This document shows, piece after piece, positions 17,675-26,037 of a stretch of DNA of 28,763 nt. Under the pieces are notes generated by a model that saw nothing but the letters and a program-made list of their open reading frames with translations, was not told where the DNA came from and did no database searches. A program made the translations under genes and the position numbers. This DNA is from DATDPY01 sp964395765. Its GTDB lineage: Bacteria > Bacteroidota > Bacteroidia > Cytophagales > Cyclobacteriaceae. Where the stretch lies: NCBI GenBank assembly GCA_964395765.1, contig CAYNCU010000019.1:1-28763 (forward strand), written 5' to 3'. Numbering within the stretch: the stretch's first letter is position 1; each line of letters opens with the position of its first letter.

Positions 17675-18568
17675 TCAATTTATGTTTTTTCTGGGTTTGT
17701 AAAGTCCATCAAATCCCGTGCTCCAGATTTTCCCGTTATCGTTTGAATTTTCAATAAGCTGTCTCACGGTCCCGTCCCCGTTGCGGGAGAAGGTCATGCG
17801 GTTTAAGGATACTTTGCCGTTAGGGGCAGTGGCTGTACCGGTAAACTGAAGCATGCCTTCTCCCTGGTCAGATTCGTCAAAAGTGATCACACCACCTGTA
17901 CTGGAAACCCAGTACTGGTGCCATTTTTTGTCGTGGGGGTTGTAAAAATTTATGCTTTGTCCCGAGAAATTCCCGGAAGTCGTATAGCTTTCATGGATGG
18001 CACATCCGCCTTGTGCCAGGGTAATGGAACTTTCCCCGACTTTCCGGTCATTAAAGTAAACATCCCATTGCCCGACCCAAAAATCAAGTTGACGGTTTTC
18101 AGGCCTTGACAGGCAGGGAAAAGCTTTCAACTTCAATTCGTTGAGTATTTTTTTAAAGCTTTCGGTCATCCGCACTTTTATAAAAGCAGAGTCATTTTTT
18201 ACCGGGACGTAAAAGTTATATCCGCTGTCTGCCGCGGCTTTCAACGTCGACATACACTGATCATTGTCGCCTTTCAATGCATAAGTCTTGGCAATACCGT
18301 ATTGCGTATATACGGCAGGAAAGCCATGAACTTCAGCCTTTTTAAAATACCCGATGGCTTCATCATAATTCCCCGCCTGTTCGGAACAATAACCCAGGTT
18401 GTACCAGGCCGATGAGTCGGAAGCATTGCTTTTGAGGTATTCGAGATAATAGCCGGCAGCCTGTCTCCATTCGCCGGCCTGAAAATGGTTGTCGGCGGAT
18501 TCTTTAATTGTTTGCCCGAAAGCACCGGAAAAAACCATACAACATGCGATTACGATAAATTTTTTCAT
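17675..18568 (-). CDS. Secreted TPR protein with C-terminal DUF1579-like domain
   Basis: The ATG at 18568 gives 297 residues with a clean signal peptide (MKKFIVIACCMVFSGAFG, then QT). An upstream in-frame start at 18598 would add ten polar residues before it and is less likely. Residues about 20-120 carry two to three tetratricopeptide-like repeats (AAGYYLEYLKSNASDSSAWY, NYDEAIGYFKKAEVHGFPA). From about residue 155 the sequence switches to a DUF1579-like domain: RQLDFWVGQWDVYFNDRKVG, GGCAIHESYTTSGNFSGQS and FYNPHDKKWHQYWVSSTGG. Such domains look like small beta-barrels for a hydrophobic ligand, but no activity is known. It may be the last gene of the unit beginning with the cupin gene, 69 bases after the AraC regulator. 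Confidence 0.8.
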   Translation of the reverse strand: MKKFIVIACCMVFSGAFGQTIKESADNHFQAGEWRQAAGYYLEYLKSNASDSSAWYNLGYCSEQAGNYDEAIGYFKKAEVHGFPAVYTQYGIAKTYALKGDNDQCMSTLKAAADSGYNFYVPVKNDSAFIKVRMTESFKKILNELKLKAFPCLSRPENRQLDFWVGQWDVYFNDRKVGESSITLAQGGCAIHESYTTSGNFSGQSINFYNPHDKKWHQYWVSSTGGVITFDESDQGEGMLQFTGTATAPNGKVSLNRMTFSRNGDGTVRQLIENSNDNGKIWSTGFDGLYKPRKNIN

Positions 18569-18637
18569 AACAACAGGATTTTGCCGATGATAAGTCATCT
18601 ATCACTTTAAACAGGCAAATCCTATAATATTTTACCG

Positions 18638-19714
18638 CTAATGTTGTGTTTGCAGGGAAAGGAACTTGCCACTAATGGTTTTCCGGTAGTTTGTCGGTGA
18701 AAGACCCGTTATTTTTTTAAAAGCGGAATGAAAGGAGGTTTTATTATTGAATCCCGAATCGAAAGCAACCTGGATAAGCTTTAGATTGATTGGATTGGAA
18801 TCCGTAAGTATTCTTTGGGCTTCCGCCACCCGGTATTGGTTTACGAAATCGGAAAAATTGACTTTTTCAAGCTCATTGATCGCCTGGGAAATATGATGCG
18901 GTGAAAGATTGAGTTTCCCGGCAACGTCGGTCATTTTCAAATCACTGTCGAGGAAAGGTTTTTCGTCTTCGAAGTACTTCTTAACGGCATCGAGTATCGA
19001 ACCTGCTGCCGAACGGCTCAGAGAAGATCTTTCGTATTTTTCCTTTTCAAAATAACGGAATACTTCCGGGTGGATAAAGCCGTAATATCCGGTAAAATAA
19101 ATCAGGAACGATGAGGCGAGTGAGATCATATAGTCGTATTCTATCTTAAGCGTACCGGTCCATACAAGAATATAATACGACAGGAAGGAATAAGTATACC
19201 CGTTAAAACACAGGGCAATTTTTTTTCTCCATTTATAAATTTTCAATTCTCCGTTATGAAAATTCCCATGCCTGGCAGACCGGTTGTAAGTAAGGTACCC
19301 GTAAATTATTAGGTGCAGATTTTGTATTGCCACCTGCAAAGTAATGACCCAATGCATACCGGTACGGATCCAGTAAGGAATGCTGGCAAAATAAAAGACA
19401 TATAAAAAGAAGGGAATGAAATGTAAGTAACTGAAATAAATTTTATTCCGGCCTGATCGAATATAAAAATATACCAGGGGACCCAACAAGTACGTGGTAC
19501 CCTGGAGGACGGCAAAATAGACGGGGATTTTTTTATAGTATCCGGTCCAGAAGGCAACATAATAAGTAAGACAAATACTGAACACCATGATCAGTAAACC
19601 CAGCAGGTTATTGACCCTGGATTTCCTTGAAAAAATGACGAAGCTCAGGAAAAAGCCCTGGGCGGCAGCTATCATAAAAAGAATGATCCATGCATTGAAT
19701 GTCAGGTCCTTCAC
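18638..19714 (-). CDS. AraC family transcriptional regulator with membrane-spanning N-terminal half
   Basis: The 358-residue protein has an N-terminal half (residues 1-225) made of about seven hydrophobic helices (first AWIILFMIAAAQGFFLSFVI). It is joined to an AraC DNA-binding domain at about 240-350. The two helix-turn-helix units are seen at MTDVAGKLNLSPHHISQAIN and IQVAFDSGFNNKTSFHSAFK, followed by KITGLSPTNYRK, the family signature. This one-component membrane sensor layout is frequent in Bacteroidota. The signal it senses is not evident. It lies 11 bases after the Mpo1-like gene and so probably shares its transcript; the cupin/Mpo1/TPR genes are plausible targets. Confidence 0.9.
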   Translation of the reverse strand: MKDLTFNAWIILFMIAAAQGFFLSFVIFSRKSRVNNLLGLLIMVFSICLTYYVAFWTGYYKKIPVYFAVLQGTTYLLGPLVYFYIRSGRNKIYFSYLHFIPFFLYVFYFASIPYWIRTGMHWVITLQVAIQNLHLIIYGYLTYNRSARHGNFHNGELKIYKWRKKIALCFNGYTYSFLSYYILVWTGTLKIEYDYMISLASSFLIYFTGYYGFIHPEVFRYFEKEKYERSSLSRSAAGSILDAVKKYFEDEKPFLDSDLKMTDVAGKLNLSPHHISQAINELEKVNFSDFVNQYRVAEAQRILTDSNPINLKLIQVAFDSGFNNKTSFHSAFKKITGLSPTNYRKTISGKFLSLQTQH

Positions 19715-19725
19715 GGGAATAGAGT

Positions 19726-20076
19726 TTATGAATTTGTCTGATCCGGTTTTCCTTTATTTTCACGGGCCGGGTTGATCTTTCGTTTTCCGGTAAGTATCCC
19801 GAAGAAGAGGATAAAATCCGAAGCCAGGCTATAGAAAGGATACTCGAAAGTGGCCGGCTTGTTCTTTTCAAAAAAGAAATGGCCAACCCATGCAAAACCG
19901 TAGCCGACAACGGGGATCAGGAAAAGATACCACCATAATTTAAAAATAATACAGATAATGAGAATGATAAAAAATAAAAACGTTCCGGTAAAATGCAGTT
20001 TGCGCGAAGTAGGATTGGAATGTTCGGTGAGGTAAAAAGGGTAAAACTCCTTCAGGCTTTTATACGTTTTCTCCAT
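19726..20076 (-). CDS. DUF962 / Mpo1-like membrane protein
   Basis: The 116-residue protein matches the DUF962 family that includes yeast Mpo1, a 2-hydroxy fatty acid dioxygenase. Seen here are the N-terminal FYPFYLTEHSNPTSRKLHF segment with His19 and His28, three hydrophobic helices (about 30-42, 46-64 and 82-94), and the GYGFAWVGHFFFEKNKPATF motif with His66. Bacterial members often have this short size. In the fungal enzyme conserved histidines bind iron for alpha-oxidation of 2-hydroxy fatty acids; the same reaction here is an inference. It lies between the cupin gene (56 bases upstream) and the AraC gene (11 bases downstream). Confidence 0.88.
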   Translation of the reverse strand: MEKTYKSLKEFYPFYLTEHSNPTSRKLHFTGTFLFFIILIICIIFKLWWYLFLIPVVGYGFAWVGHFFFEKNKPATFEYPFYSLASDFILFFGILTGKRKINPARENKGKPDQTNS

Positions 20077-20132
20077 AACTTTCTATCCTTTGAATTTCAA
20101 ATGATGAAATTTCTTTTTTGAATATTTACTTT

Positions 20133-20606
20133 TTAATGCAAAGGCGGTCCCACGATATCGATCCCGTATTTAGCCGCTACGGTTTCAAGATGCTTCATCG
20201 CTTCCGGTGTCGGTGGACCGGAAGGCTCGGGTAATTCATTTCGTTCCGCAGGTCGTGAAATTTCGCGAACCAGCTTTTCAAAATCACCCCTTACGGTTAT
20301 GGTCATCCAGTGACCTCCGGATTTTGATTCTACCAGGTAAGTGTGGGGAACATCCTTCGGGATTCGAAGAACATCACCTTTTGTGTGCAGCCTCTCCTGG
20401 TTATTTATGTTAAACCTAAAATCCCCCTCCAAAATCACGAAAACTTCATCTTCAGTATGATGAACGTGTAAGGGGGGAGAATCATGCAGAGGGGCATGAT
20501 GTTCAAGTAGGGAGAGTCCGCCCTGGCCTTCCAGGTAGGGGACCTGGATTTTTACAAGTGTATTCAGAAACCAGAAGTAATTTGTGTGGTCTGACTTTTT
20601 GTCCAT
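20133..20606 (-). CDS. Cupin domain protein
   Basis: The 157-residue protein has one cupin barrel. Motif 1 is PPLHVHHTEDEVFVILEGDF with metal ligands His47, His49 and Glu54, and motif 2 is GDVLRIPKDVPHTY with His88. All four typical metal-binding residues are kept, so it probably binds a divalent metal. The C-terminal third is Pro-rich with a helix (PPTPEAMKHLETVAAKYGI). There is no signal peptide. The substrate cannot be told from the sequence; many such proteins are small dioxygenases, isomerases or sensors. It is the first gene of the possible unit cupin, Mpo1-like, AraC, TPR. Confidence 0.85.
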   Translation of the reverse strand: MDKKSDHTNYFWFLNTLVKIQVPYLEGQGGLSLLEHHAPLHDSPPLHVHHTEDEVFVILEGDFRFNINNQERLHTKGDVLRIPKDVPHTYLVESKSGGHWMTITVRGDFEKLVREISRPAERNELPEPSGPPTPEAMKHLETVAAKYGIDIVGPPLH

Positions 20607-20977
20607 TGGTTTAAATTAAAATTTGAATTAAGCTAGAAAACCATAAACAAAATTGGAAATGAGCTGTAATCCGCACTTCCGAATAATTGTAAACTTAAAA
20701 AAATAGTTTTATAAACAAATATTATTTTATACGCATCATTATTTATCACTCTCGCTTTGTTGAAACGAGGCTTATGACAGAGCCCTTTGAACTGGTAAAT
20801 GGATTCTCTTTCGTGAATATTATTTGACGCTTTTCTGATATTCATTATATTTCATCCGGATTCTGGTTTATCTTTCGTACATCCGGTACTTCTTTTATCC
20901 TTCGGCCATTGACGTTAATGAAGTATCCTTCTGCCAAAATTTGATATTGGACTGAATAGTAATCTAAATTCTTGACC
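20607..20977. other. AT-rich divergent gap between cupin and decarboxylase genes
   Basis: This 371-base region separates divergent genes and should hold two promoters. Short frames on the minus strand (20633-20845 and 20845-21120) have no family resemblance, and the second runs into the decarboxylase gene. No clear consensus promoter was found; the nearest on minus is AATATTTG near 20716-20723. Confidence 0.35.
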
Positions 20978-22258
20978 ATGAAAATAACAACACAAAATTT
21001 TAATACGCTGATCCTCATTATTGTCCTTGCGCTGCTTACATCCTGTGCGGGTAAAAAGACCACGGAAAAAATGGAATACGGACCGGCGACCCGGGACCTC
21101 ATCGAACTCGTGAACAACAACCCCGACCTAAAATCAATGCTTCAATCATCCATAGAAAAAGCAAGCCAGATCAATCCCGATTCAAATACCGACCCGGTAA
21201 AAAACCTGGATGAGTATTTCCAATTCGTTTCTTATTGTGAAAAGGCAATGCCCTGGGCCTTATTGAAGAGAAATCAATATCCTGAAATTTTCGATCATAT
21301 CTTTCAGAGCATTGGTTGTTTTTATTTTATCATTGACCAGCCGCTCGATGAATTAAAAGGAAAGGGTTTGTTCCATAATTCCCTGCAATATGCGGATCCG
21401 TTTTCAACTTGGTTGGTAACCTTCAGCCGGGATTGGGGAAAATACCTCGATACGAAGGAATCATGGAATTCCGCTTACTATGAAATGGCATTAAAAGATA
21501 CGGCCTTCGGACTTCAGAACGGCTGGTATGAAGATTCCTCCCATTGGAAAACATTTAATGATTTCTTTGCCCGAAAGCTTCGTTCCCCTGACCAGCGCCC
21601 CATCGCTTCTCCCGGTGATAATTCCGTAGTCGTTTCATTCGCGGATGCCGAACCCCAGGGTGTATGGGCAATTGATAGTAATTCCAATATTGTTGCCGAT
21701 GAAGGCGTTCCCGTAAAATCCGCCACCCTGAAATCTATTCCGGCACTGATCGGAAACGACAGCCAATACAGGGATGCATTTGCCGGCGGAACTTTCACCC
21801 ATTCTTTCCTGAATGTCAATGATTATCACCATTACCATTTTCCGCTGAGCGGAACCGTGAAAGAAGTCCGGCTCATTCAGGGTATCAACCCCACCGGCGG
21901 TAAGCTCTGGTGGGATGCTGAAAATAATCGGTATGCCTTCGATCCCTCATCGCTGGGCTGGCAAACTATTGAAACACGGGGATGCGTGATTCTCGATACG
22001 CACGATTTCGGCCTCGTTGCGCTGCTGCCTATCGGCATGGTGGCTGTCGGCTCAGTTAATTTTGCAGATAATGTAAAACCGGGCGCGGAAGTAAAAAAAG
22101 GCGACGAGTTGGGTTACTTCAAATTCGGCGGCTCGGATTTCATCATGATATTCCAGTCCAAGGTAAAATTCACCCTCGACGCCCCGAAATCGGCTGATGG
22201 CCAGTCATACAAACATCTTTTAATGGGCGAACGATTAGGACACCTGACTAAGAAATAA
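20978..22258 (+). CDS. Phosphatidylserine decarboxylase-family lipoprotein
   Basis: The ATG at 20978 gives 426 residues; an in-frame TTG two codons earlier is unlikely. The start MKITTQNFNTLILIIVLALLTSCAGKK is a classic lipoprotein signal with Cys after LLTS. Residues about 40-170 resemble the domain that precedes decarboxylase domains in some large relatives (EKAMPWALLKRNQYPEIF, IFQSIGCFYF). From about 170 comes the decarboxylase domain: FNDFFARKLRSPDQRPIASP, the DYHHYHFPLSGTVKEV motif, GSVNFADNVKPGAEVKKGDE, and FGGSDFIMIF. In PSD proenzymes, self-cleavage before the Ser of such a motif makes the pyruvoyl group; here that would be Ser386. Membrane-anchored export of this enzyme class is unusual, and the true substrate is uncertain. 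Confidence 0.85.
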   Translation: MKITTQNFNTLILIIVLALLTSCAGKKTTEKMEYGPATRDLIELVNNNPDLKSMLQSSIEKASQINPDSNTDPVKNLDEYFQFVSYCEKAMPWALLKRNQYPEIFDHIFQSIGCFYFIIDQPLDELKGKGLFHNSLQYADPFSTWLVTFSRDWGKYLDTKESWNSAYYEMALKDTAFGLQNGWYEDSSHWKTFNDFFARKLRSPDQRPIASPGDNSVVVSFADAEPQGVWAIDSNSNIVADEGVPVKSATLKSIPALIGNDSQYRDAFAGGTFTHSFLNVNDYHHYHFPLSGTVKEVRLIQGINPTGGKLWWDAENNRYAFDPSSLGWQTIETRGCVILDTHDFGLVALLPIGMVAVGSVNFADNVKPGAEVKKGDELGYFKFGGSDFIMIFQSKVKFTLDAPKSADGQSYKHLLMGERLGHLTKK

Positions 22259-22328
22259 GATCGATATTCCCTCTAAACAATAGCTTATCTCTTATAAATT
22301 AAATCAACCAATCAACCAATTAACCACT

Positions 22329-22361
22329 AAAAAGGTGGTCCAAATATGAACCACCTTTTTT
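22329..22361. terminator. Bidirectional terminator between the decarboxylase gene and katG
   Basis: aaaaaggtggt at 22329-22339 pairs exactly with accaccttttt at 22350-22360, with a 10-base loop. T-runs follow the stem on both strands, so it can end the plus transcript of the decarboxylase and the minus transcript of katG. Confidence 0.85.
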
Positions 22362-22390
22362 CTTTAGTGATTTAAATCTATGTGGATAAA

Positions 22391-24628
22391 TTAATTCAGA
22401 TCAAACCGGTCAAGATTCATCACCTTCGTCCAGGCCTTTACGAAGTCATTCACGAACTTTCCTTCTGAATCCTTACATCCGTACACTTCTGCCATCGCCC
22501 GAAGCTCCGAATTCGAACCGAAGATGAGATCGACACGTGTGCCGGTCCACTTGAGCTTTCCTGTTGCACGGTCATGTCCCTCAAAGACATCCTGGGATTC
22601 CGTAGTAGCCTTCCAGCTTGTACCCAGGTCGAGCAGGTTGACAAAGAAGTCGTTGGTAAGAGACTCAGGGCGTTTGGTGAAAACACCATGTTGCGAGTGA
22701 TTGAAATTCGTGTTAAGGACCCGCATGCCGCCGACAAGCACCGTCATTTCCGGGGCGCTCAATGTTAGCAGTTGTGCCTTATCGATCAGAATTTCTTCTG
22801 GCGATACGGCAAATTGACTCTTCGCATAATTACAAAATCCGTCTGCAACCGGTTCAAGCACGGCGAATGATTGAACATCGGTCTGTTCCTGTGATGCATC
22901 CGTACGTCCGGGAGTGAAAGGCACTTTCACATCATGACCTGCATTCTTGGCAGCCTTCTCAATACCGGCACATCCACCGAGAACGATCAGGTCGGCTAAT
23001 GAAACTTTTTTGCCGCCGGATTGATTTTTATTGAACTCATTTTGAATACCTTCCATCGTCTTCAGCACTTTCGCCAATTGTTCGGGATTGTTTACTTTCC
23101 AATCCTTCTGAGGCGCCAGCCTGATCCGTGCTCCGTTAGCACCTCCGCGTTTATCGGAACCGCGGAACGTCGAAGCTGACCTCCACGCGGTAAATACCAA
23201 TTCGGACACCGACAATCCTGATGTAATTATTTTACTTTTCAAATTTGCGATGTCTTTATCATCAATCAGCTTATGTGTAATGGCCGGGACCGGGTCTTGC
23301 CAAATCAGATCTTCAGCAGGAACCTCGGGACCGAGATAACGTGCTTTGGGACCCATATCGCGGTGTGTCAGTTTGAACCAGGCCTTGGCAAAAGCATCGG
23401 CGAATTCATCCGGGTTTTCATAAAAGTGTCTTGAAATCGGTTCATAGATGGGATCGAAACGTAGAGAAAGGTCCGTAGTCAGCATGAATGGCGTATGACT
23501 TTTTGATGGATCGTGCGCATCGGGCACTAAACCGGCTCCGGCATCACCCTTGGGTTTCCATTGTTGGGCACCGGCCGGGCTCTTGGTAAGTTCCCATTCA
23601 TAGCCGAAAAGGTTTTCAAAGAAGTTATTGCTCCATTTTACCGGTGTCGTAGTCCAGGCTCCTTCCAGGCCGCTTCCGATCGTGTCTCCTCCCTTACCGC
23701 TTCCGAATGTATTTTTCCAGCCGAGGCCCTGTTCTTCAATCGCTGCCCCTGCAGGTTCTGCACCTACGTACTTGCCCGGATCGGCAGCGCCGTGGGTTTT
23801 ACCGAAGGAGTGACCGCCGGCAATCAGGGCTACGGTTTCATAGTCATTCATCGCCATACGACCAAAGGTCTCACGAATGTCGCGGGCAGCCGCGATCGGG
23901 TCAGGATTGCCGTTCGGCCCTTCCGGATTCACATAGATCAAGCCCATTTGAACGGCGGCAAGCGGATTTTCCAGGTCACGGTCGCCGGAATATCGTTTAT
24001 CACCCAGCCACTCAGCTTCTGCTCCCCAGTAGATATCCTCAAGAGGCTGCCACACATCTTCACGTCCCCCACCGTAACCGAAGGTTTTGAAGCCCATCGA
24101 CTCGAGGGCACAGTTACCGGCGAGTATCATCAGGTCGGCCCAGGAAATTTTCCTTCCGTATTTCTGTTTTACCGGCCATAGTAACAGTCGTGCTTTGTCA
24201 AGGTTTACATTATCAGGCCAGCTATTTAAAGGGGCAAAGCGTTGCGAACCAGTGCCTCCGCCGCCACGGCCATCGGAGATACGATAGGTACCTGCGCTAT
24301 GCCATGCCATCCGGATGAAGAATGGTCCGTAATGACCGTAATCCGCCGGCCACCACTCCTGTGAATTTGTCATAAGATCAAAAAGGTCTTTCTTCACGGC
24401 TTTAAGATCAAGGGTCTTGAAACCCTCGGCGTAATTGAATGATTCCCCCAGTGGATTATTAAGAGGAGAATGCTGTCGAAGGATATTCAATTTTAACTGG
24501 CTTGGCCACCAGTCCTTGTTCGACGTGCCGCCACCGGCACTGTGATTCTGTTCGGTTCCGATAAACGGGCACTTACTTTCATCATTGGCACTTTGTGAAG
24601 CATGGCCCGGGTGAGATTTATTTTCCAT
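22391..24628 (-). CDS. katG: Catalase-peroxidase KatG
   Basis: The 745-residue protein is a full two-domain class I haem peroxidase that removes hydrogen peroxide in the cytosol. Distal haem residues are Arg106, Trp109 and His110 (FIRMAWHSAGTYR), and the proximal haem ligand is His273 (ALIAGGHSFGKTHG). The Met-Tyr-Trp cross-link needed for catalase activity is intact as Trp109, Tyr232 (GLIYVNPEGPNG) and Met258 (FGRMAMND). The C-terminal non-haem copy runs from about 430 to the end. There is no signal peptide. It is monocistronic, ends at a shared terminator, and has an AT-rich leader with a possible PerR-like site; no regulator gene is adjacent. Confidence 0.98.
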   Translation of the reverse strand: MENKSHPGHASQSANDESKCPFIGTEQNHSAGGGTSNKDWWPSQLKLNILRQHSPLNNPLGESFNYAEGFKTLDLKAVKKDLFDLMTNSQEWWPADYGHYGPFFIRMAWHSAGTYRISDGRGGGGTGSQRFAPLNSWPDNVNLDKARLLLWPVKQKYGRKISWADLMILAGNCALESMGFKTFGYGGGREDVWQPLEDIYWGAEAEWLGDKRYSGDRDLENPLAAVQMGLIYVNPEGPNGNPDPIAAARDIRETFGRMAMNDYETVALIAGGHSFGKTHGAADPGKYVGAEPAGAAIEEQGLGWKNTFGSGKGGDTIGSGLEGAWTTTPVKWSNNFFENLFGYEWELTKSPAGAQQWKPKGDAGAGLVPDAHDPSKSHTPFMLTTDLSLRFDPIYEPISRHFYENPDEFADAFAKAWFKLTHRDMGPKARYLGPEVPAEDLIWQDPVPAITHKLIDDKDIANLKSKIITSGLSVSELVFTAWRSASTFRGSDKRGGANGARIRLAPQKDWKVNNPEQLAKVLKTMEGIQNEFNKNQSGGKKVSLADLIVLGGCAGIEKAAKNAGHDVKVPFTPGRTDASQEQTDVQSFAVLEPVADGFCNYAKSQFAVSPEEILIDKAQLLTLSAPEMTVLVGGMRVLNTNFNHSQHGVFTKRPESLTNDFFVNLLDLGTSWKATTESQDVFEGHDRATGKLKWTGTRVDLIFGSNSELRAMAEVYGCKDSEGKFVNDFVKAWTKVMNLDRFDLN

Positions 24629-25208
24629 TTTAAAAGATTTATTTTATTTAGTTCTTCAAATTTAAATTAAACTTTTTGATAATTTTTATTGATATTTTTT
24701 ATGAGATTATAAATATTATCTATTATCGGGAGTCATGTCCCATTATACTCGGATTCCCGGAAAAATGAATTATAAAAAATATGTATATCATTAAAATTAA
24801 GAAATTTATGTGATATTATTAAAATAGAGGGTATTTAACCCCAAGGCAAGCCCTGGACCCGAATTTCCGGAGCAGAGCTCCGGAGAATTAAACCGTAATC
24901 TTCTCATCAACCGTAGCGGAACGAGAAGGCGGATTAAAAATTTTCGAAATCCGGAACACGCACCGGTTATATCCAATCGGTAATTTCGCCAGGCACCCCC
25001 GAAAATAAGTTTAGTTTATGTATTATATTTTTTATGCTATAAGATTAAAAATTGCTGATATCAGTTGAGTTAAATCTTCAATAAAATATAGGAGGCACCT
25101 TTTAGTTTTTAGGTAATTTACCTATTCTTTAAAATGGGTTTTTCTCTCATCATCTCTACTACACACCAGCTTAATTTTAAGGGTAATTAAAAGATAAAGT
25201 TGAAAGCC
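24629..25208. other. Non-coding region upstream of katG
   Basis: This 580-base stretch has no credible gene. The first about 200 bases are very AT-rich and should hold the katG promoter. A cluster of hairpins follows at 24829-24934 (separate entry), then an AT-rich leader to the small ORF at 25209. Confidence 0.5.
24829..24934. repeat. Cluster of four consecutive hairpins (probable repeated intergenic element)
   Basis: Four inverted repeats lie head to tail: GGGT/ACCC at 24829-24841; CCAAGGC-AA-GCCCTGG at 24841-24856 (fully paired on the minus-strand RNA with one G-U); CCGGAGC-AGA-GCTCCGG at 24867-24883 (perfect); and a compound hairpin CTTCTC/GAGAAG at 24900-24928 with an inner CCG-TAG-CGG stem. 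Such packed stems in a non-coding stretch fit a mobile repeat or structured RNA; the identity is unknown. Confidence 0.5.
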
Positions 25209-25358
25209 ATGAAAACTCATGAAATTAATCCCAACGAAAATATCCTGGAAATAAGACTTGCACAGCATGCGTCCAGGTTAGACAAAATCCATTCTTTAAA
25301 ACTGGTTATTCTGATTTCTTTTCTTGCCTTATTTGCAATGTTATCAGTTTTACTCTGA
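25209..25358 (+). CDS. Putative 49-residue single-membrane-segment protein
   Basis: A frame from ATG 25209 to TGA 25356-25358 encodes a short polar, partly amphipathic N-terminus (MKTHEINPNENILEIRLAQH) followed by a hydrophobic segment that reaches the C-terminus (LVILISFLALFAMLSVLL). This is the shape of a small tail-anchored membrane protein. No family is recognised. A further short open stretch at 25389-25478 reads like the end of another protein (ending MENRYSNFDS), so both may be pieces of one decayed gene. The minus-strand frame across the same place looks less protein-like. Confidence 0.35.
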   Translation: MKTHEINPNENILEIRLAQHASRLDKIHSLKLVILISFLALFAMLSVLL

Positions 25359-26037
25359 CAATCGACCGGAGAAAAATAGTAACATCGGGTGATAATTGCA
25401 GATAATGAATTGAAGGCATTAAAGATTATGGAGCTTATTCCTGATATGGAAAACAGGTATTCCAACTTTGACAGTTAAAATGAAGTCAGAACAATATTAA
25501 TTCATGCTACCGGGTATCCCGCTAATAACCGGCGACCTTTTTTATAGTTATGCTCGAAGTAATTGGTAGTTACTTTTTTGATTTATTGGAATCAAAAAAT
25601 CACTATAACTCCAAATCGTTAAATCATCAATTGAGTCCTTTCTGGGATATTTATTAAATCAGGATTTCGTAATAATAAAAGTAAATATTGGTGATTCAGA
25701 ATTCCAATAATAAACTTTATTATACTTCACTACATTCACAACAGCTAAAGCTATGGTAAAAATTGACGTTGTTTCCCTATTTATTTTTAGCAATATTTCC
25801 AGAATCCAATTTTTTAAGTGGGATTTTTTAATACTTTTTCCTTTTACAATATTAGATATTATTAAGAATCACAATTATTCTCCAAAGTTCAACCAGAAAT
25901 TGCAATAACTCTTCGAGGGACAGGCTATCGCCATAAGAATCAATTACTGATAAGGACTACGAATATTTTTATTTGTAATTGAATTATTACCAATACGCAT
26001 TAATAATTAAAATAATGATCACCTTAATTGTTTGACT
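25359..26037. other. AT-rich region without a recognised gene
   Basis: About 680 bases separate the small ORF from the RCC1 lipoprotein. A perfect 10-bp inverted repeat (TTTTTTGATT at 25574-25583 and AATCAAAAAA at 25590-25599, loop 6) has A/T-rich arms that could act as a weak terminator on either strand. Nothing else was identified. Confidence 0.4.

Noticed and set aside
23561..24181. A 206-codon plus-strand frame opposite katG
   Set aside because: It is an antisense shadow of the well-conserved katG frame; its sequence shows no protein-like domain pattern.
24890..25020. A fragment of an old transposase or protein gene in the hairpin cluster
   Set aside because: Frames through it are short, interrupted and without recognisable motifs; the inverted repeats explain the sequence better.
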